Of a DNA stretch of 64,000 nucleotides, positions 26,246 to 34,392 are shown piece after piece. The notes below the pieces were generated by a model. The model was not told the DNA's origin, made no database searches, and saw only the letters and a program-made list of their open reading frames with translations. Each line of letters begins with the position of its first letter. The first letter of the stretch is position 1. Origin of the DNA: Allomuricauda sp. GTDB lineage: Bacteria; Bacteroidota; Bacteroidia; Flavobacteriales; Flavobacteriaceae. The DNA lies in assembly GCA_030148335.1 (NCBI GenBank), contig JASBTQ010000005.1, positions 21,241 through 85,240 of the forward strand, written 5' to 3'. Made by a program: the position numbers and the translations under genes.

Positions 26246-26472
26246 AGCCTTTTTTCCAAGTCACGTTTCATGCATTCCTTATCATGTTCGGACAGCATGG
26301 AAAGTCCTGCGCGATCACAAAGGGAGGTCAACTTGGAATTCTTTTTGGAATACTTTTTACAGGTCTTGCAATACCACAGATGGAACCGAAGCTTTACAAT
26401 GTCCCAAAAGCTTGCCTCCTTGTATTGGGACTTGTTACAGATATGTGACGCCTCTTCGCATGAAATCTTCAT
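26242..26472 (-). CDS. Small zinc-finger anti-sigma factor-like protein
   Basis: A 76-residue soluble protein with a HxxxCxxC motif (His31, Cys35, Cys38 in HLWYCKTC), the signature of zinc-binding anti-sigma (ZAS) factors, plus an upstream His/Cys-rich part. The C-terminus is charged without a membrane segment. It starts 2 nt after the stop of the ECF sigma gene, so they are translated as a pair. By analogy with other ZAS proteins it should hold the sigma factor inactive and may sense redox or zinc. The ATG at 26472 is preferred over one nine codons upstream that overlaps the sigma gene. Confidence 0.78.
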   Translation of the reverse strand: MKISCEEASHICNKSQYKEASFWDIVKLRFHLWYCKTCKKYSKKNSKLTSLCDRAGLSMLSEHDKECMKRDLEKRL

Positions 26473-26474
26473 AG

Positions 26475-27029
26475 CTAAAACCAATTTTCGTTCAAACAAC
26501 CCATAAGCGAGGTCCTTGCTCTATGGATCATCACCCACAAATTGGACGGATTTATGTCCAACTCATTACAAATATCTTCAGTTTCCATTCCTTGTATGGT
26601 CTTCATCTTAAAGACTTGGGCCTGTTTTTTGGGCAATTTGTCCAAACACTCCTGCAAGGCCAGCCCAAGCTCCTCGTTCTCCAATATGTTGTCCCCATCC
26701 CTGGTAAATGGGTCGGCCACTTGCTCTTCCAGCCAATCCCCTTCGGATTCGGAATCCGTGCTATAGTTGATGCGCACCTCTGCCTTTCCTTTTTTGGAAT
26801 TGCTCTTGCGGTAATGGTCTATGACCTTTCGTTTCAATATGGAGACCAGCCAAGTACGCTCGGCGGCATCACCCTTGTAGTTTTTGGAAGAATTGAGTCC
26901 GGCAAAAAAGGTTTCCTGCACCAGATCCTTGGCAATTTCCGCATCGCTGACCCTGGCCACGGCGTAGTTGAAGAGGTAATCTGCATAGAGATCTACCCAA
27001 TTCTGAGGATGGAGTTCGTGCTTGCCCAT
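26475..27029 (-). CDS. ECF-type sigma-70 factor
   Basis: This 184-residue extracytoplasmic-function sigma factor has region 2 (about 12-75) with the stretch DAEIAKDLVQETF and the core-binding and -10 segments, and region 4 (about 128-180), LPKKQAQVFKMK...DICNELDINPSNLWVMIHRAR, as a helix-turn-helix for the -35 element. Regions 3.0 and 3.1 are missing, as expected. The ATG at 27029 gives a normal start; a -7 box TATTTTTG lies 14 nt before it. It is paired with the zinc anti-sigma protein immediately downstream. The targets are unknown. Confidence 0.9.
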   Translation of the reverse strand: MGKHELHPQNWVDLYADYLFNYAVARVSDAEIAKDLVQETFFAGLNSSKNYKGDAAERTWLVSILKRKVIDHYRKSNSKKGKAEVRINYSTDSESEGDWLEEQVADPFTRDGDNILENEELGLALQECLDKLPKKQAQVFKMKTIQGMETEDICNELDINPSNLWVMIHRARTSLMGCLNENWF

Positions 27030-27042
27030 AGTTTCGAAGTAG

Positions 27043-27050
27043 CAAAAATA
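27043..27050 (-). promoter_or_regulatory. -7 box (TATTTTTG) for the sigma/anti-sigma pair
   Basis: CAAAAATA on the plus strand gives TATTTTTG on the minus strand, 13 nt upstream of the sigma start. A TTTG element occurs 15 bp further upstream, slightly closer than the usual 19. Confidence 0.45.
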
Positions 27051-27138
27051 GTGGTTTTTACGCTGCAAAGGATGGCCGGGAAAAAGTTGTGTCCCAATTT
27101 TGGCCCAAAACCATCAAACTGTTGCAGGGCCACTACCT

Positions 27139-29169
27139 TCAACTGGCTTTTTTGATGAGTCCGGCCCTTTCCAAGAGTGCATCGATATTGGGTTCCGCTC
27201 CCCTGAAACGTTTGTAGAGTTCCATCGGGTTCTCCGTTCCTCCTTTGGAGAGCACATTTTCCTTGAACTTATCGGCGACCATTTTATTGAAAATGCCATT
27301 TTCCTTGAAATAGGCAAAAGCATCTGCATCCAGAACCTCGGCCCATTTGTAACTGTAATATCCTGAGGAATAACCTCCTTGAAAAATATGCGAAAATGAT
27401 GTGCTCATACAAGTTTGCGGGGTATCGGGGAACAAATCCGTACCTTCAAACGCCTTGGCCTCGTAGGCCTTCACATCGTTGATGTTTGATGGATCGTTGC
27501 CATGCCATGCCATGTCCAAAAAGCCAAAGCTCAGTTGGCGTACTGTGGCCATTCCCTCCTGAAAGGTGGCAGATTCCTTTATTTTTTCCACCAATTCCAT
27601 GGGAATCAGTTCTCCGGTTTCATAATGATGGGCAAAAAGTTCAAGAGCTTCTTTCTCATAGCACCAATTTTCCATGATCTGACTGGGCAGTTCCACAAAA
27701 TCCCAATAGACCGAAGTGCCCGACAGGCTAGGGTAAGTGGTGTTGGCCAACATGCCGTGCAGCGCATGACCAAATTCGTGGAAAAGCGTGGTCACCTCAT
27801 TAAAAGTGAGCAACGAAGGTTTGGATTTGGTCGGTTTGGTGAAATTGCAGACGTTGGAAATGTGCGGTCTGTTGTTTTTGCCATTCAAAGTATATTGTGG
27901 TTTGAAGGAAGTCATCCAAGCACCGCCCCGTTTGCCCGGTCTAGGGTGGAAATCGGCATAGAACAGGGATATAAAGTTATTGGCATCATCATACACTTCA
28001 AAGGTCTTTACTTCGGGATGGTATTTTTCAATGGTCTGGATTTCCTTAAAAGTGAGCCCGAAGAGTTTTTCGGCCACTTGGAAGACCCCGTTGATCACAT
28101 TTTCCAGTTTGAAATAGGGTTTTAGCTTTTCATCATCCAGATTGAACAACTTTTGCTTCAACTTTTCGGAATAGTAGGCACTGTCCCATTTTTCGAGCCG
28201 ATCAATGTTGTCCAAATTTTTGGTAAAGGTTTCCAGTTCTTCAAACTCTTTTTCTGCAGCAGGTTTTGCCTTTTCAAGCAGCTCGTTCAGAAAATCCATT
28301 ACTTTTTCCGGGGTTTCCGCCATGCGTTCTTCCAGAACAAAATGGGCATGGGTGGCATAGCCCAAAAGATTTGCGCGTTCGTGGCGAAGAGAGACTATTT
28401 TCAGGATGTTTTCCTGATTGTCGAGTTCATCGTTGTGAAACCCTTTGCTGCCAAAGGCAATGGAAAGCTGCTTCCGAAGCTCCCTGTTCTCCGCATATTT
28501 CATGAAAGGGATATAGCTGGGGTAATCCAAGGTGATCAGCCAGCCATCTTTTCCTTTGGATTCGGCCAACTGCGCAGCGGCCTCTTTTTCACCTTCGGGC
28601 AGACCTTTAAGGTCTTCCTCGTGGGTGAGATGCATTTCGTATTTGTTGGTCTCGGCCAACACATTTTCCCCGAACTTCAATTTCAGTTTGGAAAGTTCGG
28701 CATCGATTTCCCGTAATCGCTTTTTGTCCGAATCGTTCAAATTGGCACCGTTCCTGCTAAAGCTTTTGTATTTCTTTTCCAAAAGGGTTTGCTGCTCAGG
28801 AGTGAGTTCCAAAGTATCTTTTTGGTCATAAACCGCCTTGATGCGTTCAAAAAGCCCTTGGTTCAGGGTAATGTCATTGCTAAATTCGGACAATAAGGGG
28901 GACACTTCTTGAGCTATCTTTTGGATCTCCTCATTGGTCTCCGCCGAGTTCAGGTTGAAAAAAACGCTGGAAATGCGGTCCAACTGCTGCCCAGCAAAAT
29001 CCAAGGCCTCCAAGGTGTTTTGGAAGGTGGGGGCATCGGGGTTCTCCACGATGTCGTCGATTTCCTTTCTGGCATCTTCAATGGCCTGAAGAAAAGCTGG
29101 TTTGAAATGTTCGTTCTTTATTTTGGAAAACGGAGCTTGGTCAAAAGGCTCCAATAGTGGGTTGTTCAT
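27139..29169 (-). CDS. M3-family metallopeptidase (oligopeptidase A / dipeptidyl carboxypeptidase type)
   Basis: This cytoplasmic or periplasmic zinc peptidase of 676 residues degrades short peptides. The M3 motif HEFGH is at 464-468, with the third ligand Glu in FVELPSQ further on. The substrate-binding HISNVCNF and MAWHGNDPSNIND regions are consistent with the family. No signal peptide is seen, so it is likely cytoplasmic. The start overlaps the EF-hand protein gene by 4 nt (ATGA), and the purK-purE pair lies upstream on the same strand, so they may form one operon. It ends about 110 nt before the sigma-factor gene. Confidence 0.92.
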   Translation of the reverse strand: MNNPLLEPFDQAPFSKIKNEHFKPAFLQAIEDARKEIDDIVENPDAPTFQNTLEALDFAGQQLDRISSVFFNLNSAETNEEIQKIAQEVSPLLSEFSNDITLNQGLFERIKAVYDQKDTLELTPEQQTLLEKKYKSFSRNGANLNDSDKKRLREIDAELSKLKLKFGENVLAETNKYEMHLTHEEDLKGLPEGEKEAAAQLAESKGKDGWLITLDYPSYIPFMKYAENRELRKQLSIAFGSKGFHNDELDNQENILKIVSLRHERANLLGYATHAHFVLEERMAETPEKVMDFLNELLEKAKPAAEKEFEELETFTKNLDNIDRLEKWDSAYYSEKLKQKLFNLDDEKLKPYFKLENVINGVFQVAEKLFGLTFKEIQTIEKYHPEVKTFEVYDDANNFISLFYADFHPRPGKRGGAWMTSFKPQYTLNGKNNRPHISNVCNFTKPTKSKPSLLTFNEVTTLFHEFGHALHGMLANTTYPSLSGTSVYWDFVELPSQIMENWCYEKEALELFAHHYETGELIPMELVEKIKESATFQEGMATVRQLSFGFLDMAWHGNDPSNINDVKAYEAKAFEGTDLFPDTPQTCMSTSFSHIFQGGYSSGYYSYKWAEVLDADAFAYFKENGIFNKMVADKFKENVLSKGGTENPMELYKRFRGAEPNIDALLERAGLIKKAS

Positions 29170-29567
29170 CCTAATTTTTTCTGTTCTTTATTTTTCAAAT
29201 TTGTTACTGCCCAATCACTGATCAAGTAGGCGAATCCGATCATGGATGAAAATACGGCCATGGTCAACGGGGCGTATGTTCTGATGTTTGCACCTTGGGT
29301 TCTTTGGTTCATGGCCTCGATGGCTTCATCGGAATATTCGTCAAGATCTACAAAACCGTTTCCGTTCAAATCGTATGTGCTGGCATATTCGGAAATAAAC
29401 TGCCAACGTATCTCAATGAAAACTAAGAGGGCCACATATAGAGTAAATACCAAAAGAGTGCTTTTCCAAATACCTTTTATATAGGGATTGCGTATTTTTT
29501 TTATGGTGAAGCCCAAAAAAGCAATAGCGCAAACCCCCAGCAAAATTCCTATTTGATTATAGCCCAT
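29166..29567 (-). CDS. Small EF-hand membrane protein
   Basis: A 133-residue protein with three hydrophobic segments (about 5-22, 36-53 and 100-118) and one canonical EF-hand loop, DLNGNGFVDLDE (66-77), between the second and third. The loop has Asp, Asn, Asn, Asp and Glu at positions 1, 3, 5, 9 and 12, as needed to bind calcium, but there is no partner EF-hand. I do not recognise a family. It lies 18 nt after purE and overlaps the M3 peptidase start, so it is co-transcribed with both. It might be a membrane calcium sensor or bind a divalent metal; this is inference only. Confidence 0.6.
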   Translation of the reverse strand: MGYNQIGILLGVCAIAFLGFTIKKIRNPYIKGIWKSTLLVFTLYVALLVFIEIRWQFISEYASTYDLNGNGFVDLDEYSDEAIEAMNQRTQGANIRTYAPLTMAVFSSMIGFAYLISDWAVTNLKNKEQKKLG

Positions 29568-29585
29568 AATCACTCAAGGTCTGTG

Positions 29586-30077
29586 TTAGCCTTTTTTCTG
29601 TACCTCTTCCGCTCCTTTGATGACTTTTTCCTTCAGCCCTTCTTTGTAGGATTGGATTTTGTTCAGGATCTCCGCATCGGAACTGCCTATGATCTGTGCG
29701 GCCAATATGCCGGCATTCTTTGCGCCGTTCAGGGCCACAGTGGCCACAGGGACCCCTCCGGGCATCTGGAGAATGGAGAGTACGGAATCCCACCCGTCAA
29801 TGGAGTTGCTGCTCTTTATGGGCACGCCTATCACGGGCAATGGGGACAATGAAGCTACCATTCCGGGCAAGTGGGCGGCCCCTCCGGCCCCGGCAATGAT
29901 CACCGAATATCCGTTTGTATGGGCATTTTTGCCAAAATCGAACAGTTTTTCGGGGGTGCGGTGTGCGGAAACAATGTCCACATCAACGGTGATCCCGAAT
30001 TCTTTCAATATATCAATGGCGTCTTGCATAACGGGAAGGTCGCTGGTGCTTCCCATGATCACGGCTACTTTTTTCAT
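29586..30077 (-). CDS. purE: PurE, N5-carboxyaminoimidazole ribonucleotide mutase
   Basis: PurE class I converts N5-CAIR to CAIR in purine synthesis, the step after PurK. The 163-residue protein has the family N-terminus MKKVAVIMGSTSDL (phosphate-binding S-S/T-D motif), the SAHRTPE catalytic His region, GAGGAAHLPGM and the VPIKSSNSIDGWDSVLSI loop. It lies 61 nt after purK, separated by a phrase-repeat-like spacer, and probably belongs to the same transcript. Confidence 0.95.
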   Translation of the reverse strand: MKKVAVIMGSTSDLPVMQDAIDILKEFGITVDVDIVSAHRTPEKLFDFGKNAHTNGYSVIIAGAGGAAHLPGMVASLSPLPVIGVPIKSSNSIDGWDSVLSILQMPGGVPVATVALNGAKNAGILAAQIIGSSDAEILNKIQSYKEGLKEKVIKGAEEVQKKG

Positions 30078-30138
30078 AAAACTTCAATCTTTAAATCCCA
30101 ATTACCAAACCTGAACTTGATGCTTGGACTTGACACTT

Positions 30139-31296
30139 TTATTTGTTTGTGACTACCTTGATGGTTTCCTTTACTTCTTGGGCAACTTTTCTGGCCCTGG
30201 CCATATCCTCGTCCACAATGGTGACGTGTCCCATTTTCCGGAAGGGTCTTGTTTGCCTTTTTCCATAAATGTGCGGGGTCACACCCTCCATTTGCAAGAT
30301 GTCGGCCATATTTTCATAGACCACATCGCCCGTATGTCCTTCGGCCCCTACCAAATTGACCATGATTCCGGCCACTTTGCTGTCGGTTTTTCCCAAGGGA
30401 AGTCCCAAAATAGCGCGGATGTGTTGTTCAAACTGGTTGGTATAGCTGGCCTCTATGCTGTAGTGTCCACTGTTATGTGGTCTTGGTGCCACTTCGTTCA
30501 CCAAGATCTCGTCGTCCTGGGTCTGGAACATTTCCACGGCAAGAAGGCCAATGTGTTTCATCTGTTCCGAAACTTTCAACGCAATTTCCTGCGCCTTTTG
30601 GGCAACGGACGCATCGATTCGGGCGGGACAGATGACATATTCCACTTGGTTGGCCTCGGGGTGGAATTCCATTTCCACCACTGGGTAAGTCTTCACCTCA
30701 CCTTTGGTGTTCCTTGCCACGATAACAGCCAATTCGTTTTTGAATCCGATCATTTGCTCAGCAATACACTCCACATTGGGCAGGCCTTGGAGGTCTTCCA
30801 TTTTTCTGACCACCTTCACGCCCTGTCCGTCGTAGCCAAACTGGGCGCTTTTCCATACAAAGGGCAATTGCAGACCTCCGTTGTGAATGCTGTCCTCGAT
30901 TTCCGAAGTATAGGCAAAACGGGTAAACGGTGCCGTTGGGATACCATGGTCTATATAAAAAAGCTTCTGTGTGGCCTTGTTCTGTATGGTCCGCAGGGTT
31001 TTGGTGGGAGGATACACCTTGATACCTTCGTGTTCCAGTTTTTCAAGGGCATCCACGTTTACGTTCTCGATTTCGATGGTGAGCACGTCCACGTCCTTTC
31101 CAAAATGGTAAACGGCATCAAAATCCATTAAATCGCCCAGCACAAATTCGTTGCAGGCTATTTTGCAGGGGGCTTCGGGCGAGGCGTCCATCACCTTCGT
31201 GCGGATGTCCCATTTGCGGGTCTCGTAGAGCATCATTTTGCCCAATTGGCCTCCTCCCAAGATGCCCAGTGTAAAATCGGATGAAAAAAATTGCAT
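30139..31296 (-). CDS. purK: PurK, N5-carboxyaminoimidazole ribonucleotide synthase
   Basis: PurK uses ATP and bicarbonate to carboxylate AIR to N5-CAIR, which PurE then rearranges. The 385-residue ATP-grasp protein has ILGGGQLGKMM near the N-terminus, a central KSAQFGYDGQGV ATP-grasp segment, and the conserved NEVAPRPHNSGHYSIEA motif. Start ATG at 31296 has a -7 box TATTTTTG (31320-31327) 23 nt upstream. It is divergent from hpt-adk, linking de novo synthesis and salvage of purines. Confidence 0.95.
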   Translation of the reverse strand: MQFFSSDFTLGILGGGQLGKMMLYETRKWDIRTKVMDASPEAPCKIACNEFVLGDLMDFDAVYHFGKDVDVLTIEIENVNVDALEKLEHEGIKVYPPTKTLRTIQNKATQKLFYIDHGIPTAPFTRFAYTSEIEDSIHNGGLQLPFVWKSAQFGYDGQGVKVVRKMEDLQGLPNVECIAEQMIGFKNELAVIVARNTKGEVKTYPVVEMEFHPEANQVEYVICPARIDASVAQKAQEIALKVSEQMKHIGLLAVEMFQTQDDEILVNEVAPRPHNSGHYSIEASYTNQFEQHIRAILGLPLGKTDSKVAGIMVNLVGAEGHTGDVVYENMADILQMEGVTPHIYGKRQTRPFRKMGHVTIVDEDMARARKVAQEVKETIKVVTNK

Positions 31297-31319
31297 TGAT
31301 CAGCGAATTGGAATGAAAG

Positions 31320-31327
31320 CAAAAATA
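31320..31327 (-). promoter_or_regulatory. -7 box (TATTTTTG) for purK
   Basis: CAAAAATA on the plus strand reads TATTTTTG, an exact match, on the minus strand. The -33 element is not obvious. Confidence 0.45.
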
Positions 31328-31380
31328 CATGAATTCCTTGAAGGGATAAAAGATAGGTGGACATACCACCCCAAAAATAC

Positions 31381-31388
31381 TATCTTTG
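31381..31388 (+). promoter_or_regulatory. -7 box (TATCTTTG) for hpt-adk
   Basis: This exact TANNTTTG match lies 26 nt before the TTG start at 31415. An inverted repeat GGTGG-ACATA-CCACC (31356-31370) covers the place where the -33 element should be. Confidence 0.55.
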
Positions 31389-31414
31389 CCAACCTGACCA
31401 TTAATAGTAGAACA

Positions 31415-32524
31415 TTGATCAAGCTTCACGACAAGTTTTTTAAGCCCTATTTAAAGGAGGAGGAAATCCTTGCCGCCATCAAGAAAATGGCCGAAGATAT
31501 TGCCAAAGACTACAAGGATGAGACGCCTCTCTTTGTGGGTGTGCTGAATGGGGCCTTTATGTTCGTGTCCGATTTTTTGAAAGCCTACCAGAATCCCTGT
31601 GAGGTTTCTTTTGTCCGGCTTAGTTCCTACCAAGGGCTGACTTCCACGGGAATCGTGGAAACCTTGCTGGACGCGCCGGAAGAGATTGAGGGCAAGAGCG
31701 TGATCATTTTGGAGGATGTGGTGGATACGGGCCGTACCCTGAAACAACTGGTGCATCTGTTCTCCCACACCAATGTGAAAGAATTTAAGATAGCGGCCCT
31801 TTTTTACAAGGCCGAAGTGTATAATGGGGAGTATGCCATCGACTATGTGGGTCTGGAAATTCCCGATAATTTTATTGTGGGATATGGGCTGGACTACAAC
31901 GAACTGGGCAGGAATCTTAGGGAAGTTTACCAATTAAATCAAGGAAATATGATCAACCTAGTGCTTTTTGGAAAGCCAGGAGCTGGAAAAGGAACCCAAG
32001 CCGGGTTTTTGAAAGAAAAGTATAATCTAAAGCACATATCTACCGGTGATGTGTTCCGGTACAACATTAAAAACGGTACGGAACTGGGAAAGTTGGCCAA
32101 ATCCTATATTGACAAAGGTGATTTGGTGCCGGATGAGGTAACGATAGACATGCTGAAGGACGAGGTGGAGAAAAGCCCGGACGCAGCAGGTTTCATTTTT
32201 GACGGTTTTCCACGCACGGCCGCCCAAGCAGAGGCACTGGACAACTTTTTGGAGTCTAAGAATATGAAGGTGAACGCAACCATCGCCTTGGAAGCCGATG
32301 ATGATGTGTTGGTGGCCCGTTTGCTGGAACGAGGAAAGAGCAGTGGCCGTTCCGATGATCAGGACGAAGACAAGATCCGTAACCGTTTTGACGAATACAA
32401 CGAGAAAACAGCTCCGCTGAAGGCCTACTACGAAAAACAAGGCAAGTTCCATTCCGTGAACGGGATAGGCGATATTGATGATATTACTGGGCGATTGAGC
32501 AAGGTAATCGACACCTTGCAATAA
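31415..32524 (+). CDS. Fused hypoxanthine phosphoribosyltransferase and adenylate kinase
   Basis: A single open frame encodes two enzymes. Residues 1-178 form a hypoxanthine (guanine) phosphoribosyltransferase with the PRPP motif EDVVDTG at 100-106 and an FVRLSSYQG segment. Residues 179-369 form an adenylate kinase with P-loop GKPGAGKGT at 186-194, FDGFPRTAAQAEAL and a short LID (RGKSSGRSDDQ). The start is TTG at 31415, giving the usual Hpt N-terminus MIKLHDK; the frame before it overlaps the promoter. At the domain joint is an ATG (31949) preceded by AAGGA, so adenylate kinase may also be made alone. It lies beside purK and before obg. Confidence 0.92.
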   Translation: MIKLHDKFFKPYLKEEEILAAIKKMAEDIAKDYKDETPLFVGVLNGAFMFVSDFLKAYQNPCEVSFVRLSSYQGLTSTGIVETLLDAPEEIEGKSVIILEDVVDTGRTLKQLVHLFSHTNVKEFKIAALFYKAEVYNGEYAIDYVGLEIPDNFIVGYGLDYNELGRNLREVYQLNQGNMINLVLFGKPGAGKGTQAGFLKEKYNLKHISTGDVFRYNIKNGTELGKLAKSYIDKGDLVPDEVTIDMLKDEVEKSPDAAGFIFDGFPRTAAQAEALDNFLESKNMKVNATIALEADDDVLVARLLERGKSSGRSDDQDEDKIRNRFDEYNEKTAPLKAYYEKQGKFHSVNGIGDIDDITGRLSKVIDTLQ

Positions 32525-32582
32525 GGAATGGCTGGTTTTTGAACTGCCATAGTTTTTTGATACTTAATACAATAACAAAAGC

Positions 32583-33584
32583 ATGACCGAGGGCAATTTT
32601 GTGGATTATGTAAAAGTGCATATCTCCTCTGGAAACGGGGGCAAGGGCTCTGCGCATTTGCACCGCGAAAAATATGTGGCCAAGGGAGGTCCCGATGGGG
32701 GTGATGGAGGTCGTGGTGGCCATGTCATTGTAAAAGGGAACAAAAACCTATGGACCTTGGTCCATTTCAAGTTCAAAAAGCACTTTAAGGCCGAACATGG
32801 GGAACACGGCAGTAAAAACCGGAGCACCGGAGCCGATGGTTCCGATGTATACTTGGAAGTGCCCTTGGGTACCGTGGTCAGGGATACGGAGACCAACGAA
32901 GTCCTTTTCGAGATAACCGAGGACCAAGAGGAAAAGATTGTTCTGGAAGGGGGAATGGGAGGCCGTGGCAACTGGCATTTCAAGAGTCCCACCAACCAGA
33001 CACCCCGATATGCGCAACCGGGCATACCTGGGCAAGAGGCCAATATCACGTTGGAACTCAAAGTGTTGGCGGATGTTGGTTTGGTCGGTTTTCCCAACGC
33101 CGGAAAATCCACATTGCTCTCCGTGATGACGTCGGCAAAGCCCAAGATCGCCGATTATGAGTTCACCACGCTCAAGCCCAATCTGGGTATCGTGGAATAC
33201 AGGGATTTTAGGAGCTTTGTGATGGCGGACATTCCTGGGATCATCGAGGGTGCGGCCGAAGGCAAGGGACTGGGGCACTATTTCTTGCGCCATATCGAAC
33301 GGAATGCCACATTACTTTTCCTTATTCCGGCGGACAGTAAGGACATCAGCCAGGAATATGCCATTCTTTTGGATGAATTGAGAAGATATAATCCAGAGTT
33401 GTTGGACAAAAACCGACTGGTGGCCATTTCCAAATGCGATATGCTCGATGAAGAGCTCATTGAAGAAATGAAGGAGGATTTAAAAAGTGATTTCAAGGAC
33501 ATCACCTATCTGTTCATCTCGTCGGTAAGTGGTTTGGGCATCCAGGAACTCAAGGATAGGCTTTGGACGCTTTTGAACGAATAA
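32583..33584 (+). CDS. obg: Obg family GTPase
   Basis: Obg is an essential GTPase tied to 50S subunit assembly, DNA replication and stress response. The 333-residue protein has the glycine-rich Obg fold (about 1-158), including [12 protein letters not shown], then a G domain with P-loop GFPNAGKST (169-177), switch DIPGIIEGA, and the G4 motif as SKCD rather than NKxD, as is common in Obg of this group. The optional C-terminal extension is absent. It follows hpt-adk by 58 nt in the same direction. Confidence 0.95.
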   Translation: MTEGNFVDYVKVHISSGNGGKGSAHLHREKYVAKGGPDGGDGGRGGHVIVKGNKNLWTLVHFKFKKHFKAEHGEHGSKNRSTGADGSDVYLEVPLGTVVRDTETNEVLFEITEDQEEKIVLEGGMGGRGNWHFKSPTNQTPRYAQPGIPGQEANITLELKVLADVGLVGFPNAGKSTLLSVMTSAKPKIADYEFTTLKPNLGIVEYRDFRSFVMADIPGIIEGAAEGKGLGHYFLRHIERNATLLFLIPADSKDISQEYAILLDELRRYNPELLDKNRLVAISKCDMLDEELIEEMKEDLKSDFKDITYLFISSVSGLGIQELKDRLWTLLNE

Positions 33585-33603
33585 AACACTTTCTTCTATT
33601 CTC

Positions 33604-33628
33604 ATAATCAATATATTGATTATTTTTA
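33604..33628. terminator. 20-bp AT-rich perfect palindrome after obg
   Basis: ATAATCAATATATTGATTAT (33604-33623) is a perfect palindrome followed by TTTT. It could be a weak terminator of obg or an operator for the DUF4136 gene 22 nt downstream; AT-rich stems are weak terminators. Confidence 0.45.
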
Positions 33629-33649
33629 AGGAATCCAGAAACGACCATT

Positions 33650-34171
33650 ATGCGCAATACTTTGATCGTGGTTTTCAGTTTGTTGTTGGCATCCTGTTCT
33701 TCCGTTCGGGTGAATTATGACTACGACAAGGAAGTCGATTTCTCCGGCTATACTACCTATAATTATTTCCCTGACATGAATTCTGGATTGAGCCAGTTGG
33801 ATGAAAAACGACTTGTCCGTATTTTGGATTCCACACTTCAATCCAGGGGATATCGCTTGGCCGAGGAACCTGAAATCTTTGTCAATATAATGAGCAACGA
33901 GTTCCAAGCTGCCCCGAACAATTCCGTGGGTGTAGGTCTTGGCGGGGGCGGAAGAAATGTGGGCGGAGGGATATCCGTGGGATTGCCTTTGGGCAGCCCG
34001 AGCGTTCAGCGTAGCATTCAGTTCGATTTTGTGGATGCCCAACGAGATGCCCTGTTCTGGCAGGCCACTGCAGAAAGTGGGTATAGGGAAAACGCATCGC
34101 CCAGTGAAAGGGAGCGCAGGCTCGAAGTATTGGTGAAAAAGGTGTTTTCCAAATTCCCTCCGAAGAACTAG
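33650..34171 (+). CDS. DUF4136-family lipoprotein
   Basis: A 173-residue lipoprotein (lipobox LLLASC, Cys16) of the DUF4136 family, common in Bacteroidetes and Proteobacteria and of unknown function. The DUF4136 core is seen from VNYDYDKEVDFSGYTTYNYF through the LVRILDSTLQSRGYR helix to the C-terminal ERRLEVLVKKVFSKFPP. In the middle is a Gly-rich loop (GVGLGGGGRNVGGGISVG). The start codon is ATG. It stands alone between obg and the two-component system. Confidence 0.85.
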   Translation: MRNTLIVVFSLLLASCSSVRVNYDYDKEVDFSGYTTYNYFPDMNSGLSQLDEKRLVRILDSTLQSRGYRLAEEPEIFVNIMSNEFQAAPNNSVGVGLGGGGRNVGGGISVGLPLGSPSVQRSIQFDFVDAQRDALFWQATAESGYRENASPSERERRLEVLVKKVFSKFPPKN

Positions 34172-34232
34172 CACGGTTTTTCCACAGCTTTTTTCAAAGA
34201 ATAAGTGACCGTCTTACCGTTCAGGTGATCCA

Positions 34233-34249
34233 TATGACCATTGGTCATA
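34233..34249. promoter_or_regulatory. Perfect 8-bp inverted repeat upstream of the LytS/LytTR region
   Basis: TATGACCA-T-TGGTCATA is a perfect inverted repeat 66 nt before the 17-codon ORF. Nearby ACCGTTCAG (34216-34224) fits the degenerate LytTR-binding 9-mer, but has no second copy at the usual distance. Confidence 0.35.
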
Positions 34250-34314
34250 AACCTATTTGGGGCCAAGCCACCATCCACTATTTTAGCCTTGCGTAACATA
34301 AAAAGCAAACCACC

Positions 34315-34368
34315 ATGATAGCACTGGCAAAATTGATTATCACCCTTTTGGTCAGCATTCTTCTTTAG
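34315..34368 (+). CDS. Possible 17-residue hydrophobic micropeptide
   Basis: ATG at 34315 and TAG at 34366 enclose 17 codons that encode one hydrophobic helix (MIALAKLIITLLVSILL). It could be a leader peptide, a small membrane peptide, or the leftover signal peptide of a lost lipoprotein gene, since such signal peptides precede DUF2807/GIN-type lipoproteins in related genomes. There is no obvious ribosome-binding site. It precedes the two-component genes. Confidence 0.3.
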   Translation: MIALAKLIITLLVSILL

Positions 34369-34392
34369 ACCAATAGTTTAAAATTCAATACA

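Noticed and set aside
30124..31131. 335-codon plus-strand frame opposite purK
   Set aside because: Antisense shadow; rich in His, Phe and Gly with no domain.
31415..32524. Two separate genes (hpt and adk) merged by a sequence error
   Set aside because: One frame runs through with a natural linker and no frameshift; the internal ATG is in the same frame. The TTG start gives the normal Hpt N-terminus.
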